The notes: generated by a model not told the origin, from the letters alone. Shown: positions 11,041 to 22,403, counted from the stretch's first letter. The stretch is DNA of 64,000 nt from Ectocarpus siliculosus (GCA_000310025.1 FN649729.1:3952964-4016963), one strand, 5' to 3'. Translations and numbers: made by a program.

Positions 11041-11708
11041 TTTCTTCCCTGGGTACGAGATCCGTTGCGTTGTTGGTTGTTTTCGGCTTTTGGTTTGAAG
11101 TACCGCTGTACCTGGTAGTCTCTTGCGTCTGCGTCATGGCCATGTGTACTCGAAATTCGGTTGTTTCCGGCTGTGCGACTTGTCGCGTGCCAGTCTCTCG
11201 TTCTGGTAGGCCCTTTTCCTTGGGCACGCCCATTGCCCGTCTCTCTTCTCCCTCTCCTACCGAATCTCCTGGGATTGGCCCGTCCGGGTCGTCACAGGGG
11301 ATTTACCCATCTTGCCGGTTGCAGTACGACTCTTCGCCACGTGCGTCGTCTCCACGCGTCACCCCGCTGCTGCACAGCTCGGTGCTGTCGCCGCAGCCCG
11401 TCCTGCTGCCATGCGCCGTGTCCGCGAGGAGATTGATACCGCCCTCTCCATACGAGGACGTGTATCCGCTGGCGTTCGGGCCGTTCCGCGATCCGATACC
11501 GAGATGGTAGGTGAGACACCCTTCTTGCTCTGGGAAATAGGACGTCGACACCAAGAGTTTCCGCCTCTTGGTGACGGAATCGTCGGAACCTTGCAGTGGT
11601 GGGGGCGGGCGGAAACCGTCGCTACCGCCCTCCGACGCGTCTGGTGATTTCCGACCTTTCTAATGCTGAGAGGGGCGGAGAACCGTCCACTGTAGTTCTC
11701 GACCTACT
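11041..11708 (+). other. Gypsy-1 leader region
   Basis: Between the primer-binding site and the gag-like frame. Several open stretches exist but none has a recognisable domain; possibly the broken start of gag. Confidence 0.4.
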
Positions 11709-12250
11709 TTGTCGGACAGTAGTAAAACACCGGCGAAGCTACCAGTTTGTGTAGCTCCGAAACCCGAGCCGACTCCGAGTCCGACAGACCGAGTGCACAG
11801 TACGAGGTTGAGTGTAATTAGCTTAGCCGAACAGGTCTTGTGTCCTGGAGTCGTAGGCGATAGAGACGAGGGAGCTGTCCGCTTGATCCGTGGAATCCCA
11901 GCTTGCCCTTCTACGAAGAATTCTGCGGCTCAAAACCGGCCTGAACACCGATCCGAAACCGAACTCCGATCCGAACGTAGTATAGACAAACACGGGAAGC
12001 GGGGTGCCACGAGAAAACCGGCGTTCGAGCCAGCGCCGGCGGTTGTGAGCCCATCTCCCCGCGGTAGTTACTGTTTAGCGGAGCGAGCGGCGACCGCGTT
12101 GACGAGGCTTCCAGTGATTGCCGAAATACCCACGAATCGGTTGGGCGACAACGGAGTAGAAGAAGAGAAGAGTTGTTCCCCGCCGTCGGCTTCCCCGTTG
12201 GCCGATCTTGTAGATAGTGAAGCAGGCATCGCCGCACCAGCGGCCGTGTC
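11709..12250 (+). pseudogene. gag-like frame of Gypsy-1, left half
   Basis: An open frame rich in Pro, Ser and charged residues, like many gag proteins but without a visible CCHC knuckle. It runs into the Copia-2 LTR. If Copia-2 and one GTGTC copy are removed, the frame continues without interruption into 18393-18492 (STSSTPASLSARP...) and stops at TAA. This continuity supports both the insertion boundaries and the idea that the frame was translated before Copia-2 landed. No ATG is certain at the start. Confidence 0.55.
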
Positions 12251-12577
12251 TGTTCGTGATAGTTGCTGCTGTGTGTGTCGACAGAACGTAGCACTGATAT
12301 GTAGGGCAGTTCAAATAACGGGACTGTCGTTTTGTAGGAAGGTTCCCAAACGGGACTGTCGTTTTGTAGGAATGTTCCTGGAATGCCTAGACTAGAATGT
12401 TCTCGGTATGTCGGATCGGAAATTGGCCTGTGTTCCGTGTTTTGTGCGTTGGTCGAGCGACATGGCTGGTGCTGCGGTGCTCGCGCACCCAGCTCACTCC
12501 ACCTTTTGACCTGTTCTCCTGGTCCAAGGTCTCATCAATACAACATCTTTTGCCCAGAAGCCACGAGTTTACCAACA
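12251..12577 (+). repeat. 5' LTR of Copia-2
   Basis: TGTTCG...CCAACA ends. It contains a short internal repeat, GGGACTGTCGTTTTGTAGGA, twice in a row (about 12321-12372). Confidence 0.95.
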
Positions 12578-12664
12578 CGCTATAGCGAACCAGTCGACTG
12601 CTGCTTGTCCCCTTGGACTGTACGTCAAGACTGAACGGAGGAAGATTGATCACCTTGCTTCGTG

Positions 12665-13540
12665 ATGAGTGGGCCTGCTGGGGATCATGTGGATGACCCA
12701 CCTCCGGGTGATTCGCAGGATGTTATTGGTGGTGAGAGACTGGATTCGATTGAGACACTGTTGTCCCAGCTCACGAGCATAATCAAGTCGCTTATTGGGC
12801 AACGAGGTGATCAGGTGGAGTCCTCTGTTTCATTTGCTGCTGCGCCGGGAAGCGGCGGAACAGAGTATGCTGGTGTGCATCAATTGGATGTCACTGGCAG
12901 GACTGTGGGAGGTACGGACAGTAGTGTCCAAGGCTTTGGCATGTCCAGCATGTGGGTTGGGAGTAGTAGTCTTGCAGACTCAGGCTTGAACCTTCGTGCA
13001 ATTGTTGTTTGTCGTTCCTCTGCTGGTGGTAGCGCCAGCGGCGGAACCGACGCCGGTTGGCATCCTGTAGATGCTACTGGCATGACTGCGGGAGGTAAGG
13101 GCAGCAGTGCCCAAGTCCTTGGCATGTCCAGCGTGAGAGTTGGGAGTAGTAGTCTTCTAGACTCAGACTTGAACCCTCATGCATCTGCTGTAAATCGTCC
13201 CTCTGCTGGTGCTGCAAGCTTTGGTTCGATTGGAACTGTTAGTGGGGCTTTGGGTAGCCAGTCTTTCGGTTCGGGAATGGTTAGTGGGACTTTAGGTAGT
13301 CAGTCTTCCATTCCGGGAATGGTTAGTGGGGCTTTAGGTAGCCAGTCTTCCATTCCGCCCCCATCTACTCCATCGAGTGAGTGGTGGGGACGTGTCGCCA
13401 GTGGAAACACATATATTCCTGGGCCGGCATTAAAAACACAGGAGAAACCTTGGGTAGGAATCCTTTCAGAGTTCCCAAAGCTTCTGTTTTTGACGGGACG
13501 GACGTGTCGTATCCGTCGTGGTCACAATTGTCTGTACTGA
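12665..13540 (+). CDS. Copia-2 gag-like protein
   Basis: The ATG at 12665 opens a 291-codon frame starting MSGPAGDHVDDPPPGD, followed by a short predicted helix (LDSIETLLSQLTSIIKSL). The rest is Gly/Ser-rich with two diverged copies of a block around GMSSMWVGSSSLADSG / GMSSVRVGSSSLLDSD and three copies of GTLGSQS-type text. It lies 87 bp after the LTR, where copia gag normally starts. No CCHC knuckle is seen; the C-terminal part is probably lost to frameshifts between 13500 and 13822. It would assemble the particle that packages element RNA. Confidence 0.65.
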   Translation: MSGPAGDHVDDPPPGDSQDVIGGERLDSIETLLSQLTSIIKSLIGQRGDQVESSVSFAAAPGSGGTEYAGVHQLDVTGRTVGGTDSSVQGFGMSSMWVGSSSLADSGLNLRAIVVCRSSAGGSASGGTDAGWHPVDATGMTAGGKGSSAQVLGMSSVRVGSSSLLDSDLNPHASAVNRPSAGAASFGSIGTVSGALGSQSFGSGMVSGTLGSQSSIPGMVSGALGSQSSIPPPSTPSSEWWGRVASGNTYIPGPALKTQEKPWVGILSEFPKLLFLTGRTCRIRRGHNCLY

Positions 13541-13822
13541 GTGCCCACAACAATAATCTGTATGAGGCTTTGTTTCTGAGCTACATGTAGAGATTTCGAT
13601 TGCAAGCATTGAATTCGATCTGACCCCCTGGGTAGAGAAAGGATACAACATACATGGGTGTGCTGTGCCAGACTGAGATATCAAGGTGGATTTTGTTCGA
13701 CTGTTTGAATAAGAACTCTCTCAATACCATGGCTAGGCATGCAGGTTCCCCCACCAAGTCATTTCGAGTGTTGAAAAATCACTTTCTACCCTTGAGCCAG
13801 AGCACTGTCTGGAACCCTGGAG

Positions 13823-15127
13823 TTGGTGTTTGTGAATGCTGACAGCGAGTTTTCCGTAGAGTTGGAGAATGTATTGTACTCTCCCAACTTGGGATACAAC
13901 CTCTTTTCTCCAAGCGCAGAGTTCGATGGTGAGTCATGGAATTACCTTGGTGGTCCGGATGGTGTGATGACTGTTTTTGATGAACATGTTACTTTTCAGA
14001 ATTTCGATGGCATGCTCATTTCGACTGCGTATCGTCTAGAAAATAACTCTGTTGGTTCGGTGTTGGCTGCCCTCACTCCTTCAAACCCCAAGCATGAATC
14101 TAAGATGGATGTGAACGAGTTTCATAACATTTATGCTCATTCGCATGAGGGATTGCTTCGTACAACTGCAAAGCGACTAGGTATCGAGTTGACCGGTAAA
14201 ATGCATGCTTGTACAGGATGTTCGATGTCGAAGGCATTCAAGAAAGGGATTGCTCATGAAACAAAATGCAGATCAGACAAAAAGTTGGGCAGGGTTTTTG
14301 TTGACCTGGGAGGGCGGAAGGACGTTGCGTCCGTAGGGGGTAAACATTACCCCATGATAGTGAAGGATAATTTCACAAGACGCACATGGATGTATTTCCT
14401 GAAAAGTAAATCAGACGCTGCGAGTGCTTTCCGGAGTTTCCTTGCAAGTGTGCGTGCTGATGGTATCCCATCATTGGTTTGAGATTGTTAGATCTGACAA
14501 TGGGGGGGAGTTTTTCGGAGGAGAATTTGCGTCCGTGTGCAACGAGCTCTTGATTAAGCAAGAGTTCACCCCGGCTTACAGTCCCCAATACAACGGTGTT
14601 GCAGAGCGTGGTTTGGGATTGATTGAGGCGGCGGCAATGGCTGCTCGTCTTCAGGCAAAAGTTTTGTTTGGGCATGTGCAATTACCTAAGACTGATAGAC
14701 TATGGGCTGAGGCGATGCATTGGGCATGCGAAGCAATTAACCACACAGCTTGTTCCGCTAACCCCGACAGTAAGTCACCGTATGAGATGTGGCATGGTGA
14801 AGCTAGTCATGCTAGACCGTATCCGTTTTTGAAACCGGCGTACTGTAGGTGGCAGCGTCCGTCTAAGCTGCTACCGAAGGGTGAGGCTTGCTTTTATGTC
14901 GGTCCTTCGAGAGACCACCCGCGTGACTGTCATAGAGTACTTAAGAGGGCTGGAACTATTCAGGAAACGAGGAATGTGACATGGGAAGCGTTGCCGTCAC
15001 AACTCCCTCCACCGCAACCGTCTCTCTTGCCGATAGAAGTTGCAGAGCAGGGAGGGGAGGAACGTGACGACGATGTAGAAGCTGAGGTATGGCCGCTTTT
15101 AGGAAGAGGAGTTCCCCACATTCTTTT
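13823..15127 (+). pseudogene. Copia-2 GAG-pre-integrase and integrase, frameshifted
   Basis: The first frame (to 14482) contains the zinc-binding pair FHNIYAHSHEG...HACTGC and the first catalytic region RVFVDLGGR. It then stops at TGA just after GIPSLV. The next frame continues with EIVRSDNGGEFF (second Asp) and YNGVAERGLGLIEA (Glu), then the C-terminal SPYEMWHGE. Removing one T from the TTGGTTTGAG at about 14476-14485 would rejoin the frames, so all three DDE residues remain but the polyprotein is broken. The end (from about 14998) is the first copy of a 130-bp duplication. Confidence 0.8.
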
Positions 15128-15739
15128 GCACCGCTGCGCCGAAGCGCAGCACAGCAGAAGTAGTAGTTTAGCTCACCCTCGTGAATCTTATCCCTAAGAC
15201 CCCCGGCCTCCCCACCCAAGTCCCGTTACTGCTGTCCCCGAAACGAATCAAAGGCTTTGACACCTAACCCTTTTTCGTAAACAACCATTTACAGGAATCG
15301 CCCAGTGGGTTATCTGAACCCTAGGCTCGAGCCTGCACCCCCCGCGCGAGAGCGGTCACCATGGACATTGCCAAACTGGCAGTGGCATACGGTGCCGAAA
15401 AGAACAGACCGCGCCGGCATGGACGACACGGCAGACGTGTCTACAAAAGGTATCAACAGACGGCGCTCCGCGACGCAGATAAGTCTACGGAAGGCAATCG
15501 CGATAGATCCTCCAAGGACAGAAAAACGAGACTCGGTTCGTCGACGCGATTTAGTTCATCGCCTGGCGAGCGCGCATCTTGGAGTAGACCTCCTTGATGT
15601 CCTCGCGCTTGGCAAGAGCCCGCTTGTGGGTGCCCAGCCTCCGCTTGGCAAACTTGTAGATGCGCTTTTCCGCGGACTTATCTGCGTCGCGGAGCGCCGT
15701 CTGTTGATACCTTTTGTAGACACGTCTGCCGTGTCACAA
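15128..15739 (+). other. 612-bp foreign insert in Copia-2 with flanking duplication
   Basis: Bases 14998-15127 are repeated at 15737-15868, starting TCACAACTCCCTCCACCGC. Between the copies lies sequence unrelated to copia. It includes a pair of inverted segments (15425-15495 and 15668-15738, about 70 bp) and antisense ribosomal protein eL36 coding sequence. Deleting one repeat plus the insert restores a continuous pol frame, so the insert arrived after the element was intact. Template switching during reverse transcription is the likeliest mechanism (inference). Confidence 0.75.
15556..15738 (-). pseudogene. captured 3' coding end of ribosomal protein eL36
   Basis: The minus strand reads [20 protein letters not shown] followed by [18 protein letters not shown] and ends in a TAA. 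This matches the conserved C-terminal pattern of large-subunit protein eL36 (Lys/Arg-rich helix, KRxGTH(K/I)RA, KREE/KRED). The start of eL36 is missing. A second, opposite copy of its first 70 bp lies at 15425-15495. The codons are uninterrupted, suggesting recent capture from a host transcript or gene. Family call rests on motif memory and should be confirmed by alignment. Confidence 0.6.
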
Positions 15740-17972
15740 CTCCCTCCACCGCAACCGTCTCTCTTGCCGATAGAAGTTGCAGAGCAGGGAGGGGAGGAAC
15801 GTGACGACGATGTAGAAGCTGAGGTATGGCCGCTTTTAGGAAGAGGAGTTCCCCACATTCTTTTGCGACGTGATATCTCTGGTGGAACAATCGATGAGGT
15901 TGGCAGTGTTGATGCAGGCAGTGTAGGTCAACCCCCCTCTATGCCATCTTCGCCCGCGATTAATTCCCCTAGTAGCGCAGCTCCCCCTGTGTCTTCTCCA
16001 GCAGACGAGTTCTTCGATGAGGGAGGGCAGGGAGGGCCGGAGACAGGGCAGACAGAATCGGCGGGTCCGGGAGGGCAGGAGGTAGAGTCGGAGAGTCAGG
16101 AAGGTTTGGATGAAGAGTTGGTTGAGCCGGGAGGGCAGGAGGTACCATCGGAGTCATTTCCCCCTGCTACGCACGTACCATCCAATCGTCGTGCGCGGCA
16201 TGAGCTTGCTAGTTACAACACTGCTATGAATGAGAATGTTGAAGTCAGAGAAGGCAGAACCCGTGCACAAACTCGGGCAGTAAATCAGCAGAGCGTACCC
16301 GGCCTCATGGCCACTCTAGGACCCATTTCCGCATCAGAAATAATACTGGCACTCTTAGTGGAACAGAGAGCATCTGATGCAATGGAATTGCCGAAAGTAC
16401 TAATTCAAGATGTAGAGTCAGAACCGGGTAGCTATCAAGAAGCCCGCCAATCAAAGTATTCCACGATTTGGGACAAGGCCATGTCTGTAGAATTTGAAGG
16501 CTTGTTAAGAGCAGGAACGTTTGCGTTAGCAGTAAAGGCTCCAATAGGCTGTAACGTGATAGATGCTAGATGGGTCTACAAATGGAAAGCAGATGAAACA
16601 GGCAAGATAGTGAAGGCCAAGGCTAGGCTTGTAGCGAAGGGCTTCAAGCAGAAGCATGGTGTGGATTATCTTGAGACTTTCTCGCCTACTGCAAATGCTG
16701 CATCGATTCGTTTGTTGGTAGCATTGGCGTGCAAGTATGATTTGGAATTTCTTCACTTTGACATTGAGCAAGCGTTTGTTCAGTCTGAATTGGATCACGA
16801 GGTGTTCATGAAGTTGCCTCCTGGCTATGAGTCGATGACAGGAAAGGTAGTCCGTTTAGACAAAAGTTTGTATGGACTGAGACAGGCATCTAGAACATTT
16901 CACAAGAGACTTGTGTCGGACCTGAAGAGGATTGGTTTCGAACAGTCTCTGTCTGACCCCTGCGTTCTTCGTTTCATTATGGGAGACGAGGTGTTGGGTA
17001 TGATTGCGATACATGTGGATGACATTCTGTATGCAGGAATTGAGAGGCTTGCCAAGATGGTTGTGGAAGCGCTAGGTGACTCTCTCCCCACGAAGAATTT
17101 GGGCGAGGTCAAGTTCTTTCTTGGTTGCGCATTCGTTCGCGACCGCGAGGCTGGTACGATTGAGATGTCTCAAGAGAGTTACATCAGCAGTGTTCTCGAG
17201 AGATTCAATGTTTGTCGCACCAGCTCGATCCCTGCTTCCCCTGCTAACGATTACAGGTCCTTGATGGAGGATGAGGGGGCAGGAGATGTGCCGTTCCGAG
17301 AGGTGGTGGGGAGCCTGATGTGGATCGCCAACCAGACAAGGCCCGACATCTCAAATGCTGTGCGGGCGGTGGCGAGGCACTCTCACGAGCCAAAGAAGAA
17401 GGCACTGGAAGGCGGCCCAGAAGATTCTGAATTATCTTCTGGAGACGGCACATCTAACTTTGAAGTACAAGCAGGACACTATGGTAGACGTAGGCACGTT
17501 GGTGTACGTAGACGCAGACTTCGCCAGTAAGGCCACTGACCGTAGATCAGTTTCGGGAGCACTAGTTCTTGTAGCTGACTGTCTTGTTGCTTGGATTTCT
17601 AGAACGCAGAAATGTGTCACACTTTCAACAACTGAAGCAGAGTATGTTGCGATGGGTGACGGTGTGAAAGAGGCTCTGTTTGTCAATGGAATGGTCGAGT
17701 TCTTGAGGCCTAGTGAGAAGCTTGGTAAGATCCAGGTACGCGAGGATAACGAGGGTGCGATTGCACTTGCTGAGAATCCACTTAGTTCGTGTAACAGTAA
17801 GCACATTGACGTGAGGCACCATTTTCTTAGGAATTTGACAGAGGAGGGAGTGTTGGAGATCAGTCATGTCTCTAGCGAAGGACAGCATGCGGACATCCTG
17901 ACGAAGGCTCTGCCGAAAGATCTTTTTGAAGTTCATCGTAGTTTTGCTCTAGGCTCGAGATCTGAGAAGTAG
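15740..17972 (+). pseudogene. Copia-2 reverse transcriptase and RNase H, frameshifted
   Basis: After a Pro/Glu/Gly-rich linker (to about 16200) the RT domain begins at VIDARWVYKWKADETG and carries KARLVAKGFKQKHGVDY, ETFSPTANAASIR, DIEQAFVQSEL, KSLYGLRQASR and the catalytic IHVDDILYAG. RNase H follows in the next frame from about 17400: VYVDADFASKATDRRS, STTEAEYVAM, VREDNEGAIALA and the end ADILTKALPK. The shift occurs at an AAGAAGAAGG run (17392-17401), where one extra A separates the frames. Both active-site sets remain. The stop at 17972 lies 84 bp before the 3' LTR. Confidence 0.85.
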
Positions 17973-18045
17973 AGGTCTGAGTCGTGTTTTCTTTTTGGTT
18001 TGTTGTTTTTCTGTTATATATTTGATCTGGTCGAAGACAACAGCC

Positions 18046-18056
18046 CCAAGGGAGGG
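18046..18056 (+). promoter_or_regulatory. polypurine tract of Copia-2
   Basis: CCAAGGGAGGG (18046-18056) sits directly against the TGTTCG that starts the 3' LTR. Confidence 0.8.
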
Positions 18057-18387
18057 TGTTCGTGATAGTTGCTGCTGTGTGTGTCGACAGAACGTAGCAC
18101 TGATATGTAGGGCAGTTCAAATAACGGGACTGTCGTTTTGTAGGAAGGTTCCCAAACGGGACTGTCGTATTGTAGGAATGTTCCTGGAATGCCTAGACTA
18201 GAATGTTCTCGGTATGTCGGATCGGAAATTGGCCTGTCTGTGTTCCGTGTTTTGTGCGTTGGTCGAGCGACATGGCTGGTGCTGCGGTGCTCGCGCACCC
18301 AGCTCACTCCACCTTTTGACCTGTTCTCCTGGTCCAAGGTCTCATCAATACAACATCTTTTGCCCAGAAGCCACGAGTTTACCAACA
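18057..18387 (+). repeat. 3' LTR of Copia-2
   Basis: Same ends and sequence as 12251-12577 with an extra TGTC near 18236 and few substitutions. Confidence 0.95.
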
Positions 18388-18392
18388 GTGTC

Positions 18393-18492
18393 TACATCTA
18401 GTACACCGGCATCGCTATCCGCCCGCCCCATTCTATCCGATCGGGCGAGAATACATCTAATCTCATCCGCAGGGGCGGTACGAATAAAATAA
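18393..18492 (+). pseudogene. gag-like frame of Gypsy-1, right half
   Basis: Continuation of the 11709-12250 frame once Copia-2 and one GTGTC are taken out; it ends in TAA at 18490-18492. Confidence 0.5.
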
Positions 18493-18564
18493 CAACGATG
18501 GCCGAACAAGGAAACACAAGAAAACAAAAACAGAATCCGTGGTGGGCCCAGCCACTTCCAGTTG

Positions 18565-18935
18565 TTGATGGCCAAGGTGTGTGAGGGGTTGGAGCGTGTG
18601 CAGTTGTATCTGGATGATATCGTGGTGCACTCAACATTCGCAGCAGAGCATGTGGTGCATTTCGAGTAATTGTTGGAACGGTTGCGCATCCCCAATCTGA
18701 AACTCGCTCCCAAGCAAGCGAAAGTGGGTGCCGCCGACGTGGAAGTTTTGGGGTATTTGATCACACCAACTGGCCTCGCGCCTGGGTGTGGTAAGGCTGC
18801 GGCGATGAGCTTGTGCCTATGAATAAGAACCAGCTGCGTTCCCTGTTGGGCAGTTTTTCGTATCTCCGCATGTTTATCCCTAACTTGTGGCCACTCGAGT
18901 GCGGGGTCTCAACGAGATGCTAAGAAAGAGACAAG
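18565..18935 (+). pseudogene. Ty3/gypsy reverse transcriptase remnant (Gypsy-1)
   Basis: Reads GLERVQLYLDDIVVHS, with the YxDD-type catalytic motif of gypsy RT, then a stop, then KLAPKQAKVG...VLGYLITPTG, the usual KCxF...LGHxIS region. After a frame change it continues LRSLLGSFSYLRMFIPNL, the RT-RNase H connection. The order and spacing are those of Ty3/gypsy Pol. At least one stop and one frameshift make it non-functional. The following frame at 18994 (STTALAFPDYE) resembles the start of the tethered RNase H before similarity is lost. Confidence 0.75.
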
Positions 18936-21376
18936 GGATTAATTTCGGTTTACGACTCGACACGAAGAAACAACTAGAGCGATTCCCAAACAGTTGATGA
19001 GCACGACAGCGTTGGCGTTCCCCGACTATGAGGATGAATCGGGGCCGAACCGCCTCATAGAAGAGGGTGACCTAGAAGTGTACTTTGTGGGTGCTGCAAA
19101 TTGCCTGTCCCCTCTCTTGGACTTGCAATTGCCGCCTTGCTCCCACGAGGATTTGGGGTCGTTTATGGAGCCCGTAGATCCGTTGACCACCGCTGAGGTC
19201 GCGCAGAACCAGTGGAATCTGGCTGTCCGATCCCGTCAACGCGGCGTCAGTACCGTCAGGTATCAGGCGCCGCGGGTCCTCGCTATTAACCCGTCTCCCG
19301 CCCCTAGTTCCGCTCCCGTTTCCCATCGTATTTTCAGTGGTCAGTTTCAATCAGGTGTTCTGCTGCACGCGTGCTCGGTATTTCCGGCTACGCCGGTGCT
19401 GCCGGTCTCCACCCGCTCCGCGGGGTCGTACCTCGGTCACCTCGTGTCCGAGCGAACCGTCGTCCTTCCTGGAAGATTAGAAAGCGGGCGGGGGTACCTA
19501 AGCCCGCCGCTGCCACCGCTGTGCCTGCTAGCGGCGGTGCTTCGGCCGCACGACCGGCGCGTCGTGCCGCCGCCCGGGGTCCGACACCGCCGTCCCGGAC
19601 GGGCCCACGGAGGACACACCGGCTACTAGCGTGCTAGCGGGGCCGGTCGCCGTCACCGGCGCCCGAGAATGCCCCCACTGCCGACCCCGTGGTGGTCGGG
19701 GCGCGCTTTGGAGGAGGTTGCGTCGCGGTGGTCGGGGAGCGCTGTGGAGGAGAGCGCTGTGGAGGAGGGCTTTTCATGGTGGTGGCGAGAGCGAGACGGC
19801 AAGTCGAGGAATTTTCAGGGTGAACGCGGAGAGCACTTCGGAGTCTGGCGGATTTTTTTTTCGCGACGGGAGGAGAAAGCGAGACGAACAACATCGCCAC
19901 AATTTTTTTTTCTGTTTCTGCGTGATGTGTGTTCCGGATTTTTTGTCTTTGGTGTTACCTTCTGATGCCGATGATTTTTTTTTTCCGGTGTGGTGTGTCG
20001 GTTATTGCTGTTTGACTCTGGTGTCTTGGTAGCGACGTCCCGTCCTTTTTCGGGAGGATGGGGGGGAGAGGCACAGGCCATTCAAAAATAGCCTGTGTTC
20101 GGTAGAAACTGCGTTTTTACTGAAAACATTGGTGGGCTGTCCCGCCTCGAGGGGTTCTGGTCAAATAGTTGGTTTGTTGGTACCGTGGTCAATGCGGGTG
20201 CGAATGTCCGTAAGGGTTTGCGTTCTCACAGGGAAGGTCGTTGTGCTTTAAATCTAGGATAGGGGGTCAATGTCCCGTTGTGGTTCCACCGATGTCGGGC
20301 AGGAAGCTTTGAAGCTCTTTTTCAACGCGATGATATCGTTCTCATGGTGTTCATTCTTCGGTGAACTTTGGAGTCCCAGGGTAGGCAATACAGCAAGGTT
20401 CGTTGGCTTTTATTTTCCCCGAAGACGGCCCAAGGTCTGCTCTCCTGTAATATTCCGCAAGGAAGCTGAAGCTGTAAATGTGCTGTGTCTTTGTCAAAGT
20501 GCTGTTGTCCTTGTCAAGTGCTGTGTCTATGTTTGTCCTTGTCAATGTGCTGTATATATGTAAAAAATCAGCTTCAGCTTCAGCCTTGCGTTGGGAGAGT
20601 GCGCGTACATCAGACACGCGTGGGGAGAAAATTGGTCAAAGGATCGTTGATGTATGTGTCTCGGGTGGATTTCATAGCTTCATAAAGCTGGGGTGTGATC
20701 ACAAAATAACATGAAGCGATTGATTTAGTTGTTGGGAGTCCTCTTGGGGGTCGGTGTGCACCGTCGGGTAGCGCCGATTTCAACAGTCAAATGTCCGATT
20801 GAGGCGGGGGTCACAGGGGTTCGTTGCCGCCTTTCTGAGGGGTGAGTACGGCGTCCTTCTTACCGGGGACATGCTTTCTTTCAGTAACATTCATAGTGAT
20901 CAGGTATTAACAAGTACGGTAAAGGTTGTTGGACCGGGATTTTTGGGGGTTGGTGCCGGTTGTCGTTTTCAAAACACGGCAGAGCGGCACGGGGTGAAAC
21001 GGATTCTTGACGGCAGACGGTAGGATGATGAAGAATTTTCTTGGAATTCGTGTATGGTAGTTTGTGTGGGGGTACTTGGGCCCAAGGGGATGGAATGCTG
21101 AGGGTTTGGGTCGGGAGTGTAAACGAGTTCCCGCTTAGAATGGAGCGAATTCCATGGGGTTTTGAATATTGCTGTCTTACCACGGCGGTCGAGACGGATA
21201 AATGTTGATGTTAGGAATTTTGTTGAAGATTTAGCGCTGATGCAAGCGAGACTATACTAGTCTCAGTATGGAAATAGTACTGGACGCCGGTTTCTCGTGG
21301 GGAATTCACTATGTTTTGGATTGCTTTTTGGAGATATAGAATATTTCCCAATATGCCAAAAAGCAGTGTGGGGGAA
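18936..21376 (+). other. remainder of Gypsy-1, no recognisable domain
   Basis: A 211-codon open frame at 18994-19629 begins like an RNase H but then has no motif. Beyond 19630 there are GGAGGAG-rich and T-rich runs (19850-20000), short repeats of TTGTCAA(A/T)GTGCTGT near 20490-20560, and no RNase H or integrase. Most of pol has been deleted. The purine-rich GTGTGGGGGAA before 21377 serves as polypurine tract. Confidence 0.5.
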
Positions 21377-21898
21377 TGTGGTACGAAGTAGGCTCGTTTC
21401 AGGGGCTGTTTGGACCTTGTCCCCGCTTTCTGGTGTGCTGGCGTTAAGATGCGGCGTAATTAGCTATTCCCCGAGATGACGTATGTGTTCGCGTGAAGTT
21501 GGCTCTGTGTCGACCCCACGAGTTCAGAGAAGAGAGAGCTCCCGGGCAAGGGTAAAGGTCAAGTGGGCATGTGTTAAGTACCAGTTCGGTTGCAGAGATC
21601 TAGGCAGAGCTTGAGTTTGGCATGTGTGTGCGTGGATAGGTTAACAGCAACAGCAGTGTTGGTATGCATGCAGCTGGGTTGAGTGCAGCAGCCGCCGAGA
21701 GACGAATCAACAACAAGTTTCCCTCAACAGCTATCTGTCCGTTCCCTTCCTCGACGACACATCCGTAAAGTCTATCAAGCATCCATAAGAGACAAGAACC
21801 TCGAACCTGGCGCAGAACCCTGGTAGTGCAAAGCCGCACTGCTCTGCATTTGATTGGGTAATTGGGTCATCAACAGAACCCGAAGACCAAGTATCACA
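21377..21898 (+). repeat. 3' LTR of Gypsy-1
   Basis: Matches 10497-11022; TG...CA ends; followed by the TCTC target copy. Confidence 0.92.
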
Positions 21899-22236
21899 TC
21901 TCGCCATCACATGCGGCGAGATTTATTTGGAAAGTTGCCTTGCAGCATGTATAAAATGAAAGTGAGTGTTGGTTCCGAATATTGGACCCAAATTTCCAGA
22001 AATTTTGGACAAAAAAATTGGAATGTATGTATAAAACGCCCCGCGCCGGTATGTACACAGCATACGTAACCACACCGCAAGGCTGCGTGTGTTGGGTCAC
22101 ACATAGCCCATCTCCCGCACCGTCGCCCTGCTGAGCAGCGATGGCTCCACTAGTCTGGTCAACTGCCGAAAAAAGTATGGCAGCTGGTTGCTGGTTGAAA
22201 TAGACTCGCGCGCCAAAAAGAGGAAAATATTATTCA
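21899..22236. other. short non-coding gap
   Basis: I see no gene or repeat apart from the TCTC target copy at its left edge. Confidence 0.4.
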
Positions 22237-22403
22237 GGGTACACCTCGGGAAAATTCCCGCCGTTTTTTTCCCGCCGTGGTGGGCTGTCCCGGTACTGGC
22301 GGGAATTACCGCCACATTCGGTGGTACCGGGAACCGCCGAAGGCGGTACCGCCGAAAAACGAAAAACCGGCGACCGCCTAAAAAGTACCGCCACATTGCA
22401 GTA

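Larger units (their letters stand above)
12251..18387 (+). mobile_element. Copia-2: Ty1/copia retrotransposon inside Gypsy-1
   Basis: LTRs of 327 and 331 bp (12251-12577, 18057-18387), both TGTTCGTGATAG...GAGTTTACCAACA, are flanked by a 5-bp target duplication GTGTC (12246-12250 and 18388-18392). The interior reads gag, GAG-pre-integrase zinc knuckle, integrase, RT and RNase H in copia order. Single-base frameshifts break it near 14478 and 17395, and a 740-bp insertion or duplication with host sequence sits between integrase and RT. LTRs differ mainly by one 4-bp TGTC change, so the insertion is fairly recent. Confidence 0.95.
10497..21898 (+). mobile_element. Gypsy-1: decayed Ty3/gypsy element split by Copia-2
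   Basis: Two near-identical LTRs of 526 and 522 bp (10497-11022, 21377-21898) bracket the element, both opening TGTGGTACGA and closing CCAAGTATCACA. The flanks carry a matching TCTC (10493-10496 and 21899-21902), a 4-bp target duplication. A TTGGCG primer-binding site follows the left LTR and a G-rich tract precedes the right one. The interior holds a gag-like frame and a gypsy RT remnant but most of pol is missing. A 6.1-kb copia element interrupts it at 12251-18387. Without that, Gypsy-1 would be about 5.3 kb. Confidence 0.9.

Noticed and set aside
12251-12577. LTR as part of the preceding 228-codon frame
   Set aside because: The last residues of that frame in the LTR are accidental; the real continuation lies after the 3' LTR at 18393.
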